Positions 36,534 through 47,650 of a DNA stretch of 64,000 nucleotides are shown piece by piece. Each line of letters opens with the position of its first letter. Positions within the stretch are counted from its first letter, which is position 1. Origin of the DNA: Orbilia blumenaviensis (Eukaryota > Ascomycota > Orbiliomycetes > Orbiliales > Orbiliaceae); contig JAVHNS010000017.1 in assembly GCA_036872755.1 (NCBI GenBank), positions 248,001 to 312,000 of the forward strand. The letters are read 5' to 3'. Made by a program: the position numbers and the translations under genes. The notes beneath the pieces were generated by a model. That model ran no database searches. It was not told where the DNA came from and saw only the letters and a list, made by a program, of their open reading frames with translations.

Positions 36534-36776
36534 ATGTGTCATAGAACATTTAGCACAATAACCTGTACATGTTGCAGGAGTCAGCAGACCAATCAGAGTA
36601 TCCAAAAATGCGGCCGACCGTGCCGTAGGGTCTCTGAAAGCCGTTCCTCCGCTGCTATATTTTGCAATTCTTGTCGCAGGAGGGCGGAACAGAATAGGGC
36701 ATCAAATAACAGGAGGATGATGGCGATGAGTCTGAGCGAGCGGCAAAGAGTAGAGCAGCGGCGGAGAATGGGGTAG
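36534..36776 (+). CDS. Candidate small Cys-rich protein (MC...CxCC...CxxxC...CNSC)
   Basis: An 80-codon frame whose start MCHRTFSTITCTCC, followed by KCGRPC and FCNSC, resembles a recurrent but uncharacterised layout of small fungal proteins that begin Met-Cys and carry spaced Cys pairs; the resemblance is from memory, not from a search. The remainder is a strongly basic, helical-looking tail (RRRAEQNRASNNRR...RQRVEQRRRMG). The ATG follows a purine-rich leader, as for a real start. The stop TAG overlaps a possible GTAGGA donor, so the true C-terminus could differ by a few residues through a downstream intron. Cys spacing could bind zinc; function unknown. It could also be chance. Confidence 0.42.
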   Translation: MCHRTFSTITCTCCRSQQTNQSIQKCGRPCRRVSESRSSAAIFCNSCRRRAEQNRASNNRRMMAMSLSERQRVEQRRRMG

Positions 36777-37079
36777 GAGGAAAAGTCCAGATTGTTCGCG
36801 GAGCACACGTCTGCGATGCTTCAGGCCGAAGTAAAGTGGGAGAGGGAGAGAGCAAGCATACCTCAGCCAAGTGCTGGTGCATATGGTAGAAGGAGGAGGA
36901 GGAGGTGTACGGCGGACTGTGCCGCTGAGTAGTTGTCCGACTTTGGATGGGCTTGTGGCCAATAGAAACTTAGTATATACACTAGCCTGGGTCATGTTGT
37001 TTCTAATAATACATAAGATTGGGGTAATGGGGGTAGGGCGGAGTGTAGGGCAAAATGTGCTATTCTTTCCTTCCCTCCA

Positions 37080-37115
<36 letters not shown>

Positions 37116-37420
37116 GTAGCTTAGTTGATATGTCAATATATGTGCTATTGTATGCGATCTTCATGCTTTCAAAGGCCGTAATATTCTAGTAAATATTAAA
37201 TTGAAACTCGAATTGAGCAAAATTCCGGGAATCGAAGTGTATATACTACGAGGAGAGTTGTGAATACTCCAGGTTTGCCATCTCAATTATATATAATGGC
37301 AAGGCTTAGCAAATTCCAACACGGTTTTTGTGATGCATGTAATATCGCCTGCAGGTGGTGCACTACAGCCCATTCCCAACCACAAAAACAAACGTTACCT
37401 CACAGGGTCGGGTCGCAGAT
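36777..37420. other. Intergenic region with T31 run
   Basis: About 640 bp. A T31 run occupies 37082-37112. Short frames here do not look coding. The final 100 bp form the leader of the phosphatase gene. Confidence 0.55.
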
Positions 37421-38069
37421 ATGGGTACTAACGAGAAGCTGTCGGTTTTGATGGTATGTTATTTCACATGTTTATTATGAAATTATATATCATATAAGGG
37501 TAAAGAAGCTAATGGAGGAGCAGGTATGCCTGGGCAATATCTGTCGGTAAGCTACCATCTCGTGCAACCCCTCCCCCGCTTCCACCAATTAGTACGAAGT
37601 AACACCAATGCCAAAAAAAAAAAAAAGATCACCAATGGCCGAAGCTGTCTTTCGGCACACCGCAAAGGAACATGACCTTCTGGACAGATTCGACATAATC
37701 GATAGCGCAGGCACAGGAGCCTACCACATCGGCAGTAATCCGGACTCACGCTCTGCCGCCGAATGTCGCAAAAACGGGGTCGCGATCTCTCACAGCGCCC
37801 GTCAGGTCTCAAAAAGGGATTTTGAAACGTTTGATTACATATTAGCTATGGATGAGGAGAATCTTGCGAATCTGGAGAGGAAGAAACCGAAGAGCGGGGA
37901 GTGTAAGGCTAGAGTTATGATGTTTGGAGATTTTGCGGATGGGGATAGGAAGGGGGTTGTTGTTGAGGATCCGTATTATGGCGGTCAGAGGGGGTTTGAG
38001 ATTAATTTTGGGCAGTGTAGGAAGTTTAGTGAAAATTTTATGAGGAGGGTTTTGGGAGCGGAGATATAG
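37421..38069 (+). CDS. LTP1: Low-molecular-weight protein tyrosine phosphatase
   Basis: Reaction: hydrolysis of protein phosphotyrosine through a cysteinyl-phosphate intermediate. Exons are 37421-37453 (MGTNEKLSVLM), a 23-nt micro-exon 37524-37546 and 37628-38069, giving 165 aa, the usual length. Splicing the micro-exon builds the P-loop VCLGNICRSPMAEAVF, with C13 as nucleophile and R19 closing CX5R; the Arg codon itself is split by the second intron. The general-acid Asp lies in VEDPYYGG (about D133), and the core IDSAGTGAYHIGSNPDSRS is typical. Without the micro-exon the catalytic loop would be lost. The second intron ends in an A14 run before AG rather than a pyrimidine tract; a TAAC branch-like site precedes it. 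The gene ends 141 bp from the convergent uL22m gene. Very sure. Confidence 0.93.
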
Positions 38070-38210
38070 ATGTTGTCTATACTAGTTGTTTATTATATGA
38101 CGGCACCGGGGATATATATTATAGACAATGGATTGGTATTTACAAATACAGTTCTTTGTTTACTTCCAGATAGTATGGTATAGCATATATGTACAGGATA
38201 GGAACTACCC

Positions 38211-39223
38211 TTACCACTGGTAGTACTGGTGCTGGCCGTATATCGGTCTGTTGGCTAGGGGCACCCAGACCTTCTGCCGTAGCCTCTTATCCTCCTTCTC
38301 CTTAGCCAGTCGCTCCAAGGTCTTGTTCTCCTTTAGGATAACGCTGATAGAGGTGTATGGTTTTTCGATAATATGGATTCTTCCTCTGGCCCGAGTGAGG
38401 GGTGCCTTATCTGGCGTTCCTCTGCCCACCCACGCCTGCGAAATATATGTTTGCTCCGGGTCGAAGTTCTTAGTTAAGATAGCCTCATTCTTAGCCTGTA
38501 CTAAATGCTTGAGAACTTCCTTTGCCGCCTTCTTGGGCGAATAGCGCATCTGTACCAGCGCATGTTCTAATGGTTTTCCAGCGATCTGACGAGCCAAGGG
38601 ACCCAGTTTCTTCAGCGAGGTTTTGAACTTATGCGAATGGCAGATATGTTCTTTTTCCGTTTGCATCTTTTTCAATGTCGGTGTTAGACGGCCGCGGCGC
38701 TTTATCTGGCGTATTCGGTATTTCGCCATAAACCCGGGATCGGTGGGGTATAACCCTCCCTCCCTCAAAATCGAAATACGGTTCTGTCCGGTTTTTAGAA
38801 GAATGGGAGATGTGATCCTGTCCGCTGGTGCATCTTCAAGGTCTCCCTGGCGGGATATGGAAGCTGAGGCGTCATCTTGTTGTTCGAAGATGGAGGAGGA
38901 GGAGAGGTCGCCGCGTTTTAACTTTGCGGCTTGAGTGGTTGAGGTGGGGAGTTCGGGTTGCTTTTGGAGGAGTTCGGCGACGGAGAGGGGGACGCCTTTG
39001 GAGTCTTCGAGATGTTTGCGGCGAAAGAGGCCGAAGAAGGTACGGGTTTGGGTGGTCGGGATTGAGGCGGGGCGGTGATGGTAGAGTGGTTGAAGGACTA
39101 TATGGTAGAGAAAACCCGGTCCTTTGTTAGCAAATCCATAATCGTTTTGACGGCCAGTTGGGAGGGAAAAAACCAACTTGGCTGACTCCTCGACAGGGAG
39201 GTTAGCCGGGTAAAGGCCTTCAT
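38211..39223 (-). CDS. MRPL22: Mitochondrial large-subunit ribosomal protein uL22m
   Basis: Role: structural protein of the mitochondrial 54S subunit; the uL22 family lines the peptide exit tunnel. The proposed exons are 39223-39178 and 39097-38211, giving 310 aa. The first exon encodes MKAFTRLTSLSRSQP, an Arg/Ser-rich presequence without acidic residues, and splices in phase (A + TC) to ILQPLYHHRPAS. The intron has a GCTAAC branch site and TATAG acceptor but a weak GTTGGT donor. The uL22 domain occupies roughly residues 180-290: KKLGPLARQIAGKPLEHAL, QMRYSPKKAAKEVLKHL, YISQAWVGRG and the RARGRIHIIEKPYTSISVIL hairpin. The frame could be read open upstream without the intron, but that N-terminus is acidic and not mitochondrial. 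A 2-codon upstream ORF overlaps the start codon. Confidence 0.9.
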
Positions 39224-39228
39224 GACAT
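39220..39228 (-). promoter_or_regulatory. Two-codon upstream ORF overlapping the uL22m start
   Basis: On the minus strand ATG TCA TGA runs 39228-39220; its TGA overlaps the main ATG (39223-39221) as ATGA. Such an overlap can favour leaky scanning or termination-reinitiation. It matters only if the transcript starts upstream of 39228, which is not known. Confidence 0.4.
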
Positions 39229-42200
39229 TCGGTGGCGTCGTGCGGTATTCTCGCTCCCGACAACGAGTATATGCCTTTTCGTGAAGTGTTTTTTATAGAA
39301 AGTAATATTATCTCGACGTTCTTTTTTGGTGTTGAGTTTCAAAACGGAATTTTTTGCCGCGGTAGACGCCTCACGTGATCGCATTTTTTGGCTGAGGTAG
39401 GCGCCGGTTCTGTAGCCATACATGTATTTGAATATCACCCTACTTGCTTTATTGTATTACTCTGTCTTTGATTTGTATGACCGGATTTAGGTATTAAATC
39501 CTCTTCTTCTACTTTCTTGTTTTATCGTTCATGAATTCAGTGGGTTTCTTCATACGCATTTGTAGCATAGATCCTGGGAGGTGCCCGATTGCATCAATTG
39601 TGTGCACAGCCGATCAGACTCGACCGCCATCTTACGATCCGAATGAAATATATCGATTACGCAACATGAGGAGCATTTGCCACTGCCCTGTAAGAAAGAA
39701 AGCAAGCAATAAAAGCCGAAGACCGAGTAAATTAACTTAGGAAAGATGGCAGGGAACGCCGATTGGTATACTAAACACATGCAAATGCAAATGCAATGTA
39801 TGAAGGGAGCGAACGCGAATCCCGCAGCCCCTCCTTGCTTGACTTAGCCTGCAGATTATGGTATCACGACATTTACAATGTTTCGGTCATTAAATTTTAA
39901 ACCAGGATTTGATAAATCTTTCAAAGAGGCCACTGCTAACTAGGCGGCTTCGGGGAAAGCGTTGTGGAAATGTACGTATGCATGTAATTACTCAAGTATC
40001 ATGAATGATGTTTTGAAGATTTGAAGGTTTTCGATTGTCGGAAAGTATTGCACTTGATTTCATTTGGCCAAGACGCTAGAAAGGGTGTTCAGAGGTCGGT
40101 CCTTTCCTGGTTGGGTAGGCTTCTGGAAGGTGTGGAAGGAAGCAGAAGGGGCGGCCGGAAATCTCCTTTTTTCGATTCAATGAACAAGTCGAAGAGCTAC
40201 CATGGGGTTTCTAGGATGCCCATTGCCTCTTCCCTGTGATGGAAAATGCCGCTCGTTACGAGCAGGTATGGAGCTGGTAGGTATCCATAGATGTCCTTGT
40301 TTTTCGTTGAGATGAGGGTGTAATCTCGCTTTCACACGCCTGTCTGTACTCACCACAGGCAGCAGACCACACGTGGAGCGCTGTTGGGTGATACAGCATT
40401 CCTTGGATCCTCAGTTTGGAGATTTTTCTTCTTCATTCGATTCGTCTTTTAAATTTCATTGCTGGGTAGTAGTTTTTGCTCGGACCTTTCCCTCAATATA
40501 GAAATTGATCGTCGTGGCTTGATGTCTCGCTTTCCAATCGCCGGGCATGCGACTCCGAATATCGAGCACCTGGGACTGAGTTAGTGAACACTAGATGGTA
40601 AGTATAGATTACGATGTGTGTTTCGTGGTTGGGTTCTGACAAGGGTACTGGGAATGCAGGATGATGTTATGGCTTGAAAAGTTCGGCTAAAAGGCTGGGC
40701 TGGCTGGACTAGGCTGGTCTGGTCTGGATAATCGGTTAGCTGGATTTGTAGAGTGTAGCATAGTATAGCAAATAGGTAAACTAGTAGGTAATGTGATTGA
40801 TCTATCTCGGGCTTCATTCCGGACTCTTTCTTCTTCTTCTTTCGATTATTTCTCGCTCTCGCTCTCTGCGACATGCGCATGCATATACCGCCATAGCGAG
40901 GCAACTGCGAGTTCGCTTCAGCCTTTGAGGAACATGCCTCGAAGCGAAGGGGGTGTGTATATGCGCCTTAGTATTTAGGGCAGGTCGTTGACTTCTCCCC
41001 GCGTTGGTTTGGAGATACCTACGTATCTTCTTCTGTTCTGTTTTCCTTTTTTTTTTTTCGTTTTCCTTCTTGCGTTATCTGTCGATGAAGTGTACACATA
41101 TCTCCCTGCATATAATCGTGTGCGTTTATGTCAGGTGTCTATCGGAGCTGCGAGGGTTTCAGATGTTGCCGTTCAGGAAAAAATTTTCAGCCTCCGGGGT
41201 TAAAGATTAATAATGGATCTTGTGTGATATAGCGATATCGTATGACACTTCTCGCTACCAGTATCTATCGTGAGCTTAACACATCGGAGCCTTGGTTTGG
41301 GGAAGTGAACCGCTTTCGAACTAAAATATTACTAGAATTGGAAATTGTCAAGAGATATATGTCCTCGCTGTTATGGAAAGTGTGTATCATTTTGTCTATC
41401 AATTGGTTCTTTGGTATCCTTTTTTTTTTTTCTTGTGGGGTTAATATTGATTTGAAAGAGATTCGGAGCAAAGTACTCGATCTGATCTTGGATCGCGCAT
41501 ACAGCTGGTTGTGAGCTGTGAAAGTGGATCAATCTGGGATACACTCGCACTCGCAAGGCTAAACCCTGGGTTGCCAATGACATCGTCCGGAGGTCCTCCG
41601 ACCACACGCAAACAAAAACCAATCAGCAACCCCCAAGACTAAAGGCCCGACAACATGTCACCTCGTTTTTTTCTTGGGGGCGTGTGTGGTTTTTTATTTT
41701 TTGACATTTTGGCTGGGGAGGGGTGAGGTGGGTTTTCCGATTCACACAAGAATGGCTTGCCTAGAAAAAAAAGCCGACGTTGTTCGGTGGAGTGTTTTGC
41801 TTTGAGATTTTCCAACGTCGTTCACGTTTTGGTCTGCAGCCACCTGGCGCTGACGATTTTATTCCTGTTTTAGAAAGGAAAGCATATGTCGTTTCATGCA
41901 TTGATCGTGGCGTTATGGCTGCTTTTGTTTGTGTATGGAAACACTTAGTGCGATTCTATTCCTTCAACGTCAACGTTCGAAATCCCTTGATGCTGCTTTT
42001 TCGACGGTGTGAACATGTGCAAATGCATAGGTGGCTTGCTCTTGCTACGAGAGGTTTGTGTGCATATCCGTGTGTATGTATGTGAGTTTATTATAGTATG
42101 ACTTTGCATTCGGAGGGTTTAGTGCTATAGTTGGTACAGACACACATACATATGATGTATGTATGTACGTATTTACATCGATCTTGCATTTGCCGGGGAC

Positions 42201-43310
42201 TATACCTTGTAGAGATGTAGACGTAGCTGCATATGTGTTCGCCAATGAGGTCACGAAATTGGGCTGCAGCGAATGGGGGAAGCTGGCGGATTGTTTGGGA
42301 TATGGATTCTCTCATAGCTAGCTAGCTGCAAAGCTTCCACACGGGCAATTGGACAGGATGTTTCAGTTTTCATAAGAAGCAAATTTCTTCGGAATGGAGG
42401 AAATTTGTAAATAAACTAGAGTGATATATCGCAATTGATATCACGGTGGCGAGGGGCTGGTTTGTACGATTGTGTCTATAAGCCCGAGTCCGAAGTCAAG
42501 ACCACCTGAAGTTATTGTATTCACGCCGTTTTCGAACGCAATCGGTTGAATGTCGTGCAGACGGCTTACGCCCGGTAAATGAGATCTCGATATCTTTGTT
42601 CTCTATAAAAGCGGCGGGGAAAGATCCACAAGAAGAGAGACAAGTCTGAGATATCGACACAGATAGTATCAAGATCTTTATGGCCCCACCACCCATCGGC
42701 GAATTTGGCAGAATTGTAAGGATCACACACCCCCCTCCGCGATCCGTATGGGTCCCCGTTGTCTCTTATTTTGAAAATCGTTCCGAGAAATAATGGTACC
42801 TGCATCGACACCATTTGACTTGGTAAGCACAAAAGCGGCACATCCTTGTCTAGTTAACATTTTGCTGTGTTTTTGGTCGACACCCTCATTTTTATTCTCT
42901 CTCTTTTTTGGTTTGCTTTAGTTGATGGCTGGTAACGTTAAGTTACAATTGGTTCTGCCGTGTATGCTTGTAGGTGTATATCACAAGCAGTTAAGTTTCG
43001 AAAGTTCCTCTGGCCGTGCGCTTGGTACCGGCTGGTCCTGAGGGTATCGATGGACTGAGAGAATTAACAGCCAGGGTTCTGTGAACTTTAATGAGTTCAC
43101 CTGTCAAGCTGGAAGCTGAGTGAGAGTGCCAGTATTTTCTAGAATACATCGGTGTGATCTTGAATATATTTGAGCTGATGCGGACCTGCTTTTGGGGATG
43201 CATTGATATCGTTCGATTCTCACCTTTTTTTGTCCCGCATAGGAGTCGACTTGAGTGGCCAGAGAGACAAATTATGGGCCCTTTCACCCGCTTCGCGATA
43301 CTAGTCCATA

Positions 43311-43346
43311 ATTATAATATATAATAATACTATTATATATTGTAAT
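43311..43346. repeat. AT-only hairpin, 16-bp arms
   Basis: ATTATAATATATAATA, loop ATAC, then TATTATATATTGTAAT; 15 of 16 positions pair. It sits in the gene-poor block. A terminator-like or replication-slippage origin is possible; no adjacent gene explains it. Confidence 0.6.
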
Positions 43347-46300
43347 CGACAAGGCGGACGATATATCTACGTCTTTGCTGAACTTTTTTTTTTCTCTCAG
43401 AATTTGGACTCATAGTACCTATATACTCTTACAAATAACTGGAATCTGCCTTTCAGCATTTCGCATCTGACCAGAATAAGGTTCCTCCGTTCTTGAAGTA
43501 GGTAAGATCATCTGACTTAGCTTTTCCTTGTTTATGTCTTTCCCAAGCGGCGAAACCCAGCGGTTCTAAGCTTAAATGTGGACCCGGGATACTCGTCAAT
43601 CGGCCTGCCTGATTCTGGCCAGCTCTTTCGCGGTCGGGGCTTGGTCACGCTTTTGTTGATGCAGTGAAGTCGGGCCTGTTTCTACCAGCTTTTTTTTTGC
43701 ATAATCGCATGAAGCACCAGCCACTGTAGCGGGTCCCCATCAAACTACTCCTCAGCCCGCACAGCTGCTTCAGTGATGCCCACCCTTTCGGGTGGAGCGT
43801 CTTATTGCAGACGTTTCTTTCCTAAATGGTGCGTTACAGGAGGAAGTATTTTTTAGAATTACCAATTTGAGTAATTGGGATTTTATTTTAGAAATTGCTC
43901 CCTTGCACACGTGCGGCGCATTGTTTGTGACTGCTGCACGTATTTTTCTTAAAAGAATTTTTTTTTTCTGTTTCTCTTTTGTTCCTTTTCTCTGCTTGCT
44001 GATGGAGTAGTCATGATGCTGACCAAGTGCATTGGCCTTGGAATCTGTGACTATTGACTGGGATCCCTGCGCTGGCTCTGTCGGGATATCTGTCAGTGTT
44101 GAAGCTGCTGGAGTATATATTACCTGTTAGTTCATCTTGGGCTCGTGCAGGTTCAAAGAGTTCAAGGACTGGCCTAGCATACACCGCTGCAACCGCAAAT
44201 TACACAGAACGGTGTTATCGACTCGTTTTCTTCCCGATTTGGCCTTTTGGGTTAGACTTGGTGGTTATTTCCAACAAATCAAAGAGGGTTTCCCTTGCTT
44301 CAGAGCTCTTGTTCGCTTTCCCCATCCACCTCCACTTCATCATATTTTTCTGTTTAATACCTCTGCATGTGCATGCGCGCACGTTTTTCTTGTCAAATCT
44401 TATGGGTTAAAACCCGACAAGCGAAAAAGCCATCAAGCACACGTTTTTTTTTTTTTTTTTGGTGTACCGAACAGCAGTTGGTTTCGCTGGATCCTGTTGA
44501 GCGGGATTCGAATCTGAGGGCCACTAATAAGCTAGGCTGTCGCTTTTGCAGATGATAGCTCCTGCGCACGGGACCGCCTTACGTTTACCTGAAATTTAAG
44601 AGATTGGAAAAGTAAAAAAAGTTCATACGATCCACGGGTACGTATTTTCTCGCTCTTTTTAGTTACTGGCCTCGTTTAGTTCTTTTTTGATTGATGCGTC
44701 TCATATTGGATAATGAAGTTGAAGGTCCAGGCTGAGATATTAACCATATTGCTGGTGCTTCTTCTGTGGCTAGGGATCCCGTTGTTATAATTTCGATTTT
44801 TACAAATTGTGTGTGCACACGCACCTGGTTTGGGATCTTTTTCTCGAAGGAAATAAAATTCGAGAACGATAATATCACGATCGTAAGTACTATATTTCCC
44901 GGTGGGGCCCTGCCATGTGCAATTATATCATACCATCCTAGGAGGTTCTTAAGGCTGGCAGCCGGCAGGCCATTACTGTCCAATTGACGCGAGCAGCCCA
45001 ATGCAAATGCAAATGCAAATGCAACCTCGCTGCGTTTCTGCTTTCTTCCCTTTCGTCCTTTTTCGATTTGCGGTGGGACCTAGCTAGTTCCAATCGTCGC
45101 TTCTTTTTTGGGGCTCACCACTCTGCTCTTATATAGGCGTGCCCTTCCCGCTCCCGCTATATCGCCGTTCTGAGACGCTTGCAGCGCCTTTCCTTTCCTT
45201 TTCGAATAAAAATTTATTTTATTTGATCTTTTTTATTATTTCGATATTCTTTGCGACTGCGACTGCGATCTTATTTCTTTCATTTTTCATTTTCATTTTT
45301 TTGCCCTTCTCTCTCTTTCGCATTGTCTCTCGCACAGTTTTTGCTTTCGTTTTTTGTCGGCGTCCAGCGACATCTCACGAAAACTACAAAGTGGTACTTT
45401 GTACGACGAAGTTACGAATCTAATCCCGCTGCTCGAAAAAGGTGGTGTCTGTTGCAGGGCTTTGAGAGGCACCTGCCTGACATACCGACGTACATCCGGG
45501 CTACCGACTTGGCGACGAAATTGATAACTAAGCAACCACGAATTACATCTCGCCTCATTTCTATTTGGATCGATCGATTCTTTTTTTGTATTTCTATCCG
45601 CACGCGCGCAAAGGTATAGATACTAAGAGTATTATACTGACGTCTACATCCTGTGGTAAGTGATTGAAAGTTAAAGAGTAGCGTACTATTTTTTGGGGAG
45701 CTACATGCAACGGCGAATTCCTGTCGAATCATAGCTACGATGCATGCACGATCAATCACCCCTCTCTCTCCTCCACAGACACCCCTCCCCTGCCATGCAT
45801 GCCTACAACCACCTGATCAGAAAGTCTGGTGTGAGAGAATGCAGATCAAAATGACTGCCGTCTACCGTCTTCTTTTTATTTTTTTGACGTATCTTTGTTT
45901 TCGCTATCCCCCCACGAGCGAATTGGGTGACTTCTGTTTCAACAACAGAGCAGCAGCAGTTTGGGCCTGGGGTTTCTTGTTTTGGGAAATACAAGATGCA
46001 GTTGGGATTCCCTTTTTTTGTTAAGGTCAGAGACAAGACGGACCGACAGACGGAATGTCAGTTTAAGCTCGCGAGGATCATTTTGTTCCCGGCCAACGGT
46101 CCCGAGCTGTTGGGTTGGTTCCTGTCCGCGAACGTCCATTGGCCGTCCCTCCCCCGCTAGAGGCATCTCGTGCTGCAATCCAAAGAAGTGGCCTGGGCCC
46201 TTGTTCCAGATTTCAAATGCGGCCGATACCCCAAAAAGAACTCAAGCCCATTGATTACGGACTATCTTTATTATGGGGATAGTTTGGTTTGGTTTACTTT

Positions 46301-47257
46301 GGGGGAGAGCTATATCTATGGGAAAAGGCCTGATCGATTTCCGGTCTTTTCTCAGATGGAGAGGGACTCCCATGGATCCACCGGCGGAAAGGGCCATGAG
46401 GGGTGGATGTTCCTTTGGAAGAAGTTTAAAAGGCCTAGACGGGACGAAAAAGGAAGAGGCGCCAGCGGAATCGAGCAGGCGGGCGTGAAGATCCGTCGGA
46501 GTGAAATTAGCGACCGCATTCACCGGCCAGCATTTCGCTTTGTCTTTTGCATTCTCTCAGCTCACTCTATCCCTTATTTCGGCTCGCGGGGCGCGCGGTT
46601 GCCAATCCTTTTTTTTCCTTTTGGGATTCGATCCGGAACTGGGGTTTCTTAGAGGGATTAGACTGGTGATATATGTATTGATATATATCTCCATGGTTAT
46701 TATTTTCTCTCTCTCTCTCTTGAAGCCCAGAGTTTTAAGAGTGTGAGTGAGCATACATCCGTATTTGGTTGCGGAAAAATAAAAAAAGCGAATGCGCCAG
46801 ACCTGACAGACATAAGACAGCTGCTCGGAAGCTACGTCCCGATCTCGACGGGTTCTCCTTCGCGATCTGGTTCAGAAATTTCTTTTTCGGCTTGTCTGTT
46901 GTCATCGCTCTTGTTTGGTCTTAGCCGGTAGTCGTCTCGTCAGTTTCTCTCTCTTTGCTTTCTTACCTACTGCTTCTACTGCGACCTTGTTTCTTTTTTT
47001 ATTTTATTTTTTTACTTTTTTTTACCTGTTGATTTTTGCAGCCAGGGTTCTTGTGCTTGTGCTTGTTCTTGTTCTTGCTCTTATTCTCGTTATTCCTGTT
47101 CTTGATCATCTTTTCTTGTTCGAATTCTTATTAAGAAGGATTGGACAGGACAGGGTACAGAGGATTGGGTAGAATAGGATAGCATAGGACAGGACAGGAT
47201 TTGACTGACCTGCATGTTATTCCTGCTGCCGGGGTACGAAGTAGTTGCTCTGCTGTG

Positions 47258-47258
<1 letters not shown>

Positions 47259-47310
<52 letters not shown>
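47259..47310. repeat. T52 homopolymer
   Basis: Fifty-two consecutive T residues about 340 bp before the PRP24 start, the longest homopolymer in the window. The true length in the genome may differ because such runs are hard to sequence. Confidence 0.9.
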
Positions 47311-47312
<2 letters not shown>

Positions 47313-47650
47313 GTACAGGAACGAAATAGAGGAAGGAAACGAAACTTAGTAACTGACTTTTTTTCTTTCTCTTTATTAGTGAACTGACTGACATATCATA
47401 GAGCAGCAGAAACAGAAGTAGAGGTTGAAGTAGAAGTAGAAGTAGAAGTAGAGGAAGCAGGAAGTAGCAGCAGAGGTAGCAACGGCATCTAGACCTTCTC
47501 CCTCCGCTCCTCCGCTCCCCTTCTCTTTCTCCTCTCTCTCTTTCTCTCTTTTCCTCTCCTCCTCTCTCCCTCTCCACTCTCCTCTTCTTCTACTATTCTT
47601 CCGTTATTCCTTTTGTGTCGTCGCCCACCCGACGTGGGTCTTCCTCCAAG

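Larger units (their letters stand above)
39224..47650. other. 8.4-kb gene-poor block between MRPL22 and PRP24
   Basis: The largest gap in the window. No frame looks like a conserved protein; the longest (near 46170-46652, 160 codons) has no domain-like features. Seen here: ATGCAA hexamer repeats near 39779-39798 and again at 45001-45024, an AT-rich hairpin at 43311-43346, a GTTCTTGT-type repeat near 47045-47090, a T52 run at 47259-47310 and a GAAGTA repeat near 47410-47455. The last 150 bp are CT-rich PRP24 leader. It could hold decayed transposons, a long noncoding RNA or fast-evolving small genes, none of which can be shown. Confidence 0.5.

Noticed and set aside
39220..39438. Open frame extending upstream of uL22m as an alternative N-terminus
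   Set aside because: The unspliced reading gives an acidic N-terminus without targeting character; the spliced MKAFTRLTSLSRSQP start fits a mitochondrial protein and keeps phase.
44500..44580. tRNA-like GATTCGAATC segment
   Set aside because: The bases flanking the T-loop-like sequence cannot form a T stem on either strand and no A box or acceptor stem is found.
46170..46652. 160-codon frame in the gene-poor block
   Set aside because: No recognisable domain, no regular hydrophobic pattern, competing frames in the same interval; insufficient to call a gene.
47615..47650. Upstream non-ATG start for PRP24
   Set aside because: It would need a GTG start; the first ATG at 47651 gives the fungal-style MDISALLSP start.
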